DNA from: Acidobacteriaceae bacterium
GTDB taxonomy: Bacteria > Acidobacteriota > Terriglobia > Terriglobales > Acidobacteriaceae
Direction of reading: 5' to 3'
Assembly: GCA_027311125.1 (NCBI GenBank)
Contig: DAICZO010000005.1
Location: 1-9,020, forward strand
DNA: 9,020 bases
Both the position numbers and the translations under genes were made by a program. The number at the start of each line of letters is the position of its first letter. Position 1 is the first letter of the stretch. The notes below the pieces were generated by a model. It ran no database searches. It saw only the letters and a program-made list of their open reading frames with translations, and was not told where the DNA came from. Shown here piece by piece: positions 6,153 through 9,020 of this stretch.

Positions 6153-6172
6153 TTTGCAATTGTTATTTGCAA
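6153..6172. repeat. TTTGCAA direct repeat (13-base period) in the barrel-gene leader
   Basis: TTTGCAA occurs at 6153-6159 and again at 6166-6172, one period of 13 bases. Each copy contains the palindrome TTGCAA. The pair lies between the CRP-type palindrome and the barrel-gene start, where the minus-strand promoter is expected. It may be part of the promoter (TTGCAA as a weak -35 with GGTAAT at 6143-6148, 18-base spacer) or a binding site for another regulator. The repeats are directly visible; any function is inferred. Confidence 0.35.
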
Positions 6173-6185
6173 GCGAACAAGCCGA

Positions 6186-6201
6186 TGTGATGACCATCAC
6201 A
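6186..6201. promoter_or_regulatory. CRP/FNR-family type operator (TGTGA-N6-TCACA)
   Basis: TGTGATGACCATCACA is a perfect inverted repeat with 7-base arms around two bases and matches the classical CRP consensus half-sites exactly. Its centre is about 83 bases upstream of the barrel-gene ATG. With a start of transcription near 6152 it would be centred at -41.5, and with the alternative promoter near 6136 at about -57.5; both are usual activator positions. CRP/FNR-family proteins often tie respiratory operons to redox or cyclic-nucleotide signals. Which regulator binds here is unknown. Confidence 0.55.
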
Positions 6202-6535
6202 CCTATTGAGCGATGTGGAGAATGCGCGCGAGTTACATTTGCGCTGGCGGATTGTGAGCGCAGACACGTGGTCTCGATGAGCTGTGGTCTGGTACGACTG
6301 CGCTACTTTGGGGTGGATACAGGAGAGGCGTAAGTCGCTCGTATCTGTAGATCAGGAACGAGTTGCCCGAAGGCGAAGTGCGGACAATGGCACAAAGGTG
6401 GGTTGCTGGTAGCCGTCGCGGCATGGGACGATGAAGAGGCACGCGAGATAGAGATTTAGATATCGGTTGTGGTGGCTAGACGTAATTCTGGGTGTGTCCT
6501 GGCTTGAGCAGGACTCGCAAAAGGAAATGGTGAAG

Positions 6536-7648
6536 ATGGAACTGGAACAACGTGGTGTGATTCTGGTCACAGGTGGGGCTGGATTCATCGGCTCTAATTT
6601 CGTTTTGGACTGGGTTGCCGGTGGATACGGTGCGGTGGTGAACCTGGATGCTCTGACGTATGCGGGCAACCTGGAGAACCTGGTATCGCTGGAGGGAAAT
6701 CCTGCGCATACGTTTGTGCGCGGCGATATCTGTGATGCGGCGTTGGTGAAGAGTCTGCTGGAGAAGTATCGGCCGCGGGCGGTGGTTCATTTTGCGGCGG
6801 AGAGCCACGTGGATCGGTCCATTGTGGGCCCGGAAGCATTTTTGAAGACCAATATCGATGGGACGTTTACGATGCTGCAGGCTGCGCGTGGATACTACGA
6901 TGGCCTGGTGGGGGAAGAGCGGGAGCGGTTTCGGTTTCTGCACGTCTCGACCGATGAGGTGTACGGGACGCTGACACCGGAGGCTCCGGCGTTCCATGAA
7001 GAGACGCCGTATGCTCCGAACTCACCGTATGCGGCGTCGAAGGCGTCGAGCGATCACCTGGTGCGGGCGTGGCTGCATACCTATGGGCTGCCGACGTTGA
7101 TTACGAACTGCTCGAACAACTATGGGCCGTACCAGTTTCCGGAGAAGCTGATTCCGCTGATGATTGCGAATGCGCTGCAGGGCAAGGCTCTGCCGGTGTA
7201 TGGCGATGGCCAGCAGGTGCGGGACTGGCTGTATGTTGGTGACCATGCGAGTGCGCTACGCGTCGTGCTGGAGCGTGGTCGTGTGGGTGAGACGTATAAC
7301 GTTGGCGGCGGCAACCAGCGCACGAATCTGGCGGTGGTGACGACGTTGTGCGCGTTGCTGGATGAACTGGTGCCGGAGTCGAAGTTCGCTCCGCATAAGG
7401 AGCTGGTGAAGTATGTGACGGATCGTCCTGGTCATGATCGGCGGTATGCGATCGATGCACGTAAGCTGGAGGGCGAGCTGGGCTGGAAGGCCGCGGAGAG
7501 CTTTGAGACTGGATTGCGCAAGACGGTGGAGTGGTATCTGGCGAATGCCGCGTGGGTGGAGAGCGTGACCAGCGGGGCGTATCAGCAGTGGGTGACGAAG
7601 AACTACGGGGAGCGCACGAGTGTGGCTGCCGGGGAGAGTGCGCGATGA
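6536..7648 (+). CDS. rfbB: dTDP-glucose 4,6-dehydratase
   Basis: Converts dTDP-D-glucose to dTDP-4-keto-6-deoxy-D-glucose, the second step of dTDP-L-rhamnose synthesis, in the cytoplasm with bound NAD. 370 residues from the chosen start, close to the family's usual 340-360. The Rossmann fingerprint TGGAGFIG is at 12-19. The active-site set is complete: STDE at 138-141 (Thr139, Asp140, Glu141, the Asp-Glu pair specific to dehydratases) and YAASK with Tyr165 and Lys169. NNYGPYQFPEKLIP (194-207) is the family substrate-binding signature. The frame is open upstream to an ATG at 6467, but that would put 23 residues before the nucleotide-binding strand. The ATG at 6536 has AAGGA about 10 bases ahead, while one at 6527 sits too close to it. 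The last four bases overlap rfbA. Also called rmlB. Confidence 0.95.
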   Translation: MELEQRGVILVTGGAGFIGSNFVLDWVAGGYGAVVNLDALTYAGNLENLVSLEGNPAHTFVRGDICDAALVKSLLEKYRPRAVVHFAAESHVDRSIVGPEAFLKTNIDGTFTMLQAARGYYDGLVGEERERFRFLHVSTDEVYGTLTPEAPAFHEETPYAPNSPYAASKASSDHLVRAWLHTYGLPTLITNCSNNYGPYQFPEKLIPLMIANALQGKALPVYGDGQQVRDWLYVGDHASALRVVLERGRVGETYNVGGGNQRTNLAVVTTLCALLDELVPESKFAPHKELVKYVTDRPGHDRRYAIDARKLEGELGWKAAESFETGLRKTVEWYLANAAWVESVTSGAYQQWVTKNYGERTSVAAGESAR

Positions 7649-8520
7649 AGGGAATTATTCTGGCGGGCGGATCGGGAACGCGGTTGCATCCGGTGACGCA
7701 GGCGGTAAGCAAGCAGTTGCTGCCGGTGTATGACAAGCCGATGATCTACTACCCACTGTCGGTGCTGATGCTGGCGGGGATTCGGGAGATTCTGATCATC
7801 TCGACGCCGGAGGATACGCCACGGTTTGAGCAGTTGCTGGGGACGGGCGGGCAGTGGGGATTGGCGATCCAGTATGCGGTACAGCCGTCTCCGGATGGGC
7901 TGGCGCAGGCGTTCCTGATCGGCAAAGATTTTCTAGCGGGTGAGGGCTGCTGCCTGGTGCTGGGGGACAATATCTTCTATGGCCACGACTTTGCAAAGGT
8001 GCTGCGTGAGGCTGCGGCGCTGAAGGATGGCGCCACGGTGTTTGCGTACCCGGTGCTTGATCCGGAGCGGTATGGGGTGGTGGAGTTCGATGCGAACCGC
8101 AAGGCGATCTCAATTGAAGAGAAGCCAGTGAAGCCGAAGTCGCGGTATGCGGTGACGGGCATTTATTTCTACGATGCGCAGGTGGTGAGCGTGGCGGAGG
8201 GCTTGAAGCCATCGCCGCGAGGTGAGTTGGAGATTACGGATGTGAACCGGTGGTACCTGGAGCGCGGCGAGCTACGCACGGAGCTGCTGGGCCGCGGGAT
8301 TGCGTGGCTGGACACAGGGACGCACGACTCGCTGATGGAGGCTTCGACGTTTATCCAGACGATCGAGAAGCGGCAGGGGCTGAAGGTGGCTTGCCCGGAG
8401 GAGATCGCGTACCGATTGGGATACATCAGCGCAGACCAACTGCGGGTGCTGGCGGCGAAGATTGCGAAGAGCACGTATGGGCAGTATCTGCAGCGGGTGC
8501 TTGAGGAGACGGTGTACTAG
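7645..8520 (+). CDS. rfbA: Glucose-1-phosphate thymidylyltransferase
   Basis: Joins dTTP and glucose-1-phosphate to give dTDP-glucose and pyrophosphate, the first step of the dTDP-rhamnose pathway. 291 residues, the usual length. The nucleotide-binding signature is GGSGTRL (8-14), with Lys23 and YDKPM (29-33) following. LGDNIFYG (106-113) carries the Mg-binding Asp108; EEKP, the substrate-site strand with VTGIYFYD, and WLDTGTHDSL towards the C-terminus are all present. The ATG lies within ATGA, sharing 4 bases with the rfbB stop, and GGGGAGAG stands 6 bases before it. An in-frame ATG 114 bases upstream lies inside rfbB and would add residues with no family match, so it is rejected. The stop abuts the rfbD start. 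The family is normally feedback-inhibited by dTDP-rhamnose. Also called rmlA. Confidence 0.96.
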   Translation: MKGIILAGGSGTRLHPVTQAVSKQLLPVYDKPMIYYPLSVLMLAGIREILIISTPEDTPRFEQLLGTGGQWGLAIQYAVQPSPDGLAQAFLIGKDFLAGEGCCLVLGDNIFYGHDFAKVLREAAALKDGATVFAYPVLDPERYGVVEFDANRKAISIEEKPVKPKSRYAVTGIYFYDAQVVSVAEGLKPSPRGELEITDVNRWYLERGELRTELLGRGIAWLDTGTHDSLMEASTFIQTIEKRQGLKVACPEEIAYRLGYISADQLRVLAAKIAKSTYGQYLQRVLEETVY

Positions 8521-9020
8521 ATGACGCATCAGCCGGAGCAAGCGCGGATACTGTTGACGGGTTCTACGGGACAGGTGGGGGTGGAGTTGTTGCAGACGCT
8601 GGCTCCGCTGGGAGTGGTGTATTCGCCCGGGCGGGCGCGGCTGGACATGGCGGATGCAGCGTCGGTGCGAGCGGCGATTCGCGAGGTTCGGCCACGGTGG
8701 ATTGTGAATCCGGCAGCGTACACGGCTGTGGATAAGGCGGAGAGTGAGCCGGAGCTGGCGTATGCAGTGAATCGCGATGCGGTGCAGGTGATAGGCGAAG
8801 AAGCTCGCCGGATCGGCGCGGCAGTGATCCATTTTTCTACGGACTATGTGTTCGACGGAAAGGGTACGACGCCGTACATGGAGACAGATGCGACCGGGCC
8901 GATGAGCGTGTATGGAGCGAGCAAGCTGGCGGGAGAACAGGCGCTGGCGGAGACCGGTGCTGCGCACTTTGTGTTTCGGACGAGCTGGGTTTACGGAACG
9001 CGCGGCAAGAACTTTTTATT
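8521..9020 (+). CDS. rfbD: dTDP-4-dehydrorhamnose reductase, 3' end outside window
   Basis: Reduces dTDP-4-keto-L-rhamnose to dTDP-L-rhamnose with NAD(P)H, the last step of the pathway. 166 residues are visible before the window ends; the family is about 290-300. Seen: the Rossmann motif GSTGQVG (14-20), VNPAAYTAVDKAE (62-74, the typical family segment), STDYVFDG (106-113) and the catalytic pair Tyr131/Lys135 in YGASK, then RTSWVYG (153-159). The ATG follows the rfbA stop without any gap (TAGATG). A GAGGAG lies 12 bases further up inside rfbA, so translation is probably coupled. The epimerase gene rfbC, needed before this step, is not between rfbA and rfbD. Also called rmlD. Confidence 0.93.
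   Translation, partial: MTHQPEQARILLTGSTGQVGVELLQTLAPLGVVYSPGRARLDMADAASVRAAIREVRPRWIVNPAAYTAVDKAESEPELAYAVNRDAVQVIGEEARRIGAAVIHFSTDYVFDGKGTTPYMETDATGPMSVYGASKLAGEQALAETGAAHFVFRTSWVYGTRGKNFL

Larger units (their letters stand above)
6111..6535. other. Divergent intergenic region (no convincing gene)
   Basis: These 425 bases separate the minus-strand electron-transfer run from the plus-strand rfb genes. The part nearest the barrel gene (about 6130-6205) is AT-richer and holds the palindrome and direct repeat listed separately. The part nearest rfbB has no clear sigma-70 promoter that I would commit to. An imperfect stem (CTCGT at 6338-6342 with ACGAG at 6358-6362, CTG with CAG inside) may be chance. 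Short open frames on both strands lack ribosome-binding sites and recognisable protein features. Both transcripts must start here or, for rfbB, possibly further away. Confidence 0.6.

Noticed and set aside
6148..6161. Possible FNR box beginning TTGAT in the barrel-gene leader
   Set aside because: The second half-site (AATTG) does not match ATCAA, so only one half of the FNR consensus is present.
6082..6333. Small plus-strand open frame over the barrel-gene start and leader
   Set aside because: No ribosome-binding site, overlaps the signal peptide region of the real gene on the other strand and covers the operator; product not recognisable.
6338..6362. Imperfect stem-loop in the rfbB upstream region as a riboswitch or small RNA
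   Set aside because: Only five plus three paired bases with an internal mismatch, and no conserved aptamer pattern seen; could easily be chance.
6467..6535. Upstream extension of rfbB by 23 residues
   Set aside because: Adds sequence absent from the family and no ribosome-binding site was seen at that ATG; the Rossmann motif begins properly after the start at 6536.
7531..7644. Upstream extension of rfbA by 38 residues
   Set aside because: Lies within the rfbB coding region in another frame; the ATG at 7645 begins the family's typical MKGIILAGG and has a good ribosome-binding site.

Overview
The window looks like chromosomal DNA from a GC-rich, Gram-negative, respiring bacterium. The mix of genes (a split b6-type cytochrome b with a flavo-iron-sulfur oxidoreductase, an outer-membrane cytochrome-barrel, and an rfb set) and the base composition suggest Acidobacteriota (Terriglobia-like). 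That assignment is inferred from general gene content; there is no rRNA or marker gene here to prove it. Two divergent gene sets share a 425-base intergenic region at 6111-6535.

Left of it, on the minus strand (6110 down to beyond base 1), is a tightly packed run of six genes. In transcription order they are: an outer-membrane beta-barrel with one N-terminal c-type heme motif (Cyc2-like 'fused cytochrome-porin' architecture); a secreted blue-copper protein with an extra C-terminal beta domain; a cytoplasmic GltD-like FAD/NAD(P)H oxidoreductase carrying N- and C-terminal Fe-S motifs; a Tat-type Rieske protein; the N-terminal four-helix half of cytochrome b; and the C-terminal half of cytochrome b, cut by the window edge. 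Spacings are 45, 66, 8, 10 and -4 bases, so one operon is likely. Read together, the set offers a continuous path from the outer membrane through a periplasmic copper carrier to a Rieske/cytochrome b complex and quinone pool, and on to a pyridine-nucleotide flavoenzyme. The direction of electron flow cannot be read from sequence. The parts resemble those of an extracellular electron-uptake (for example Fe(II)-oxidising) chain, but could equally serve another respiratory purpose. This is the most interesting object in the window.

Right of it, on the plus strand, are rfbB, rfbA and the first part of rfbD (dTDP-L-rhamnose biosynthesis), overlapping or abutting. No rfbC is present in the visible part.

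Regulatory structure includes a perfect TGTGA-N6-TCACA palindrome (CRP/FNR-family type) upstream of the barrel gene, a 7-base direct repeat next to it, and a perfect 11-base-pair hairpin between the copper-protein and oxidoreductase genes. No RNA genes, insertion sequences, CRISPR arrays or integration sites were seen.
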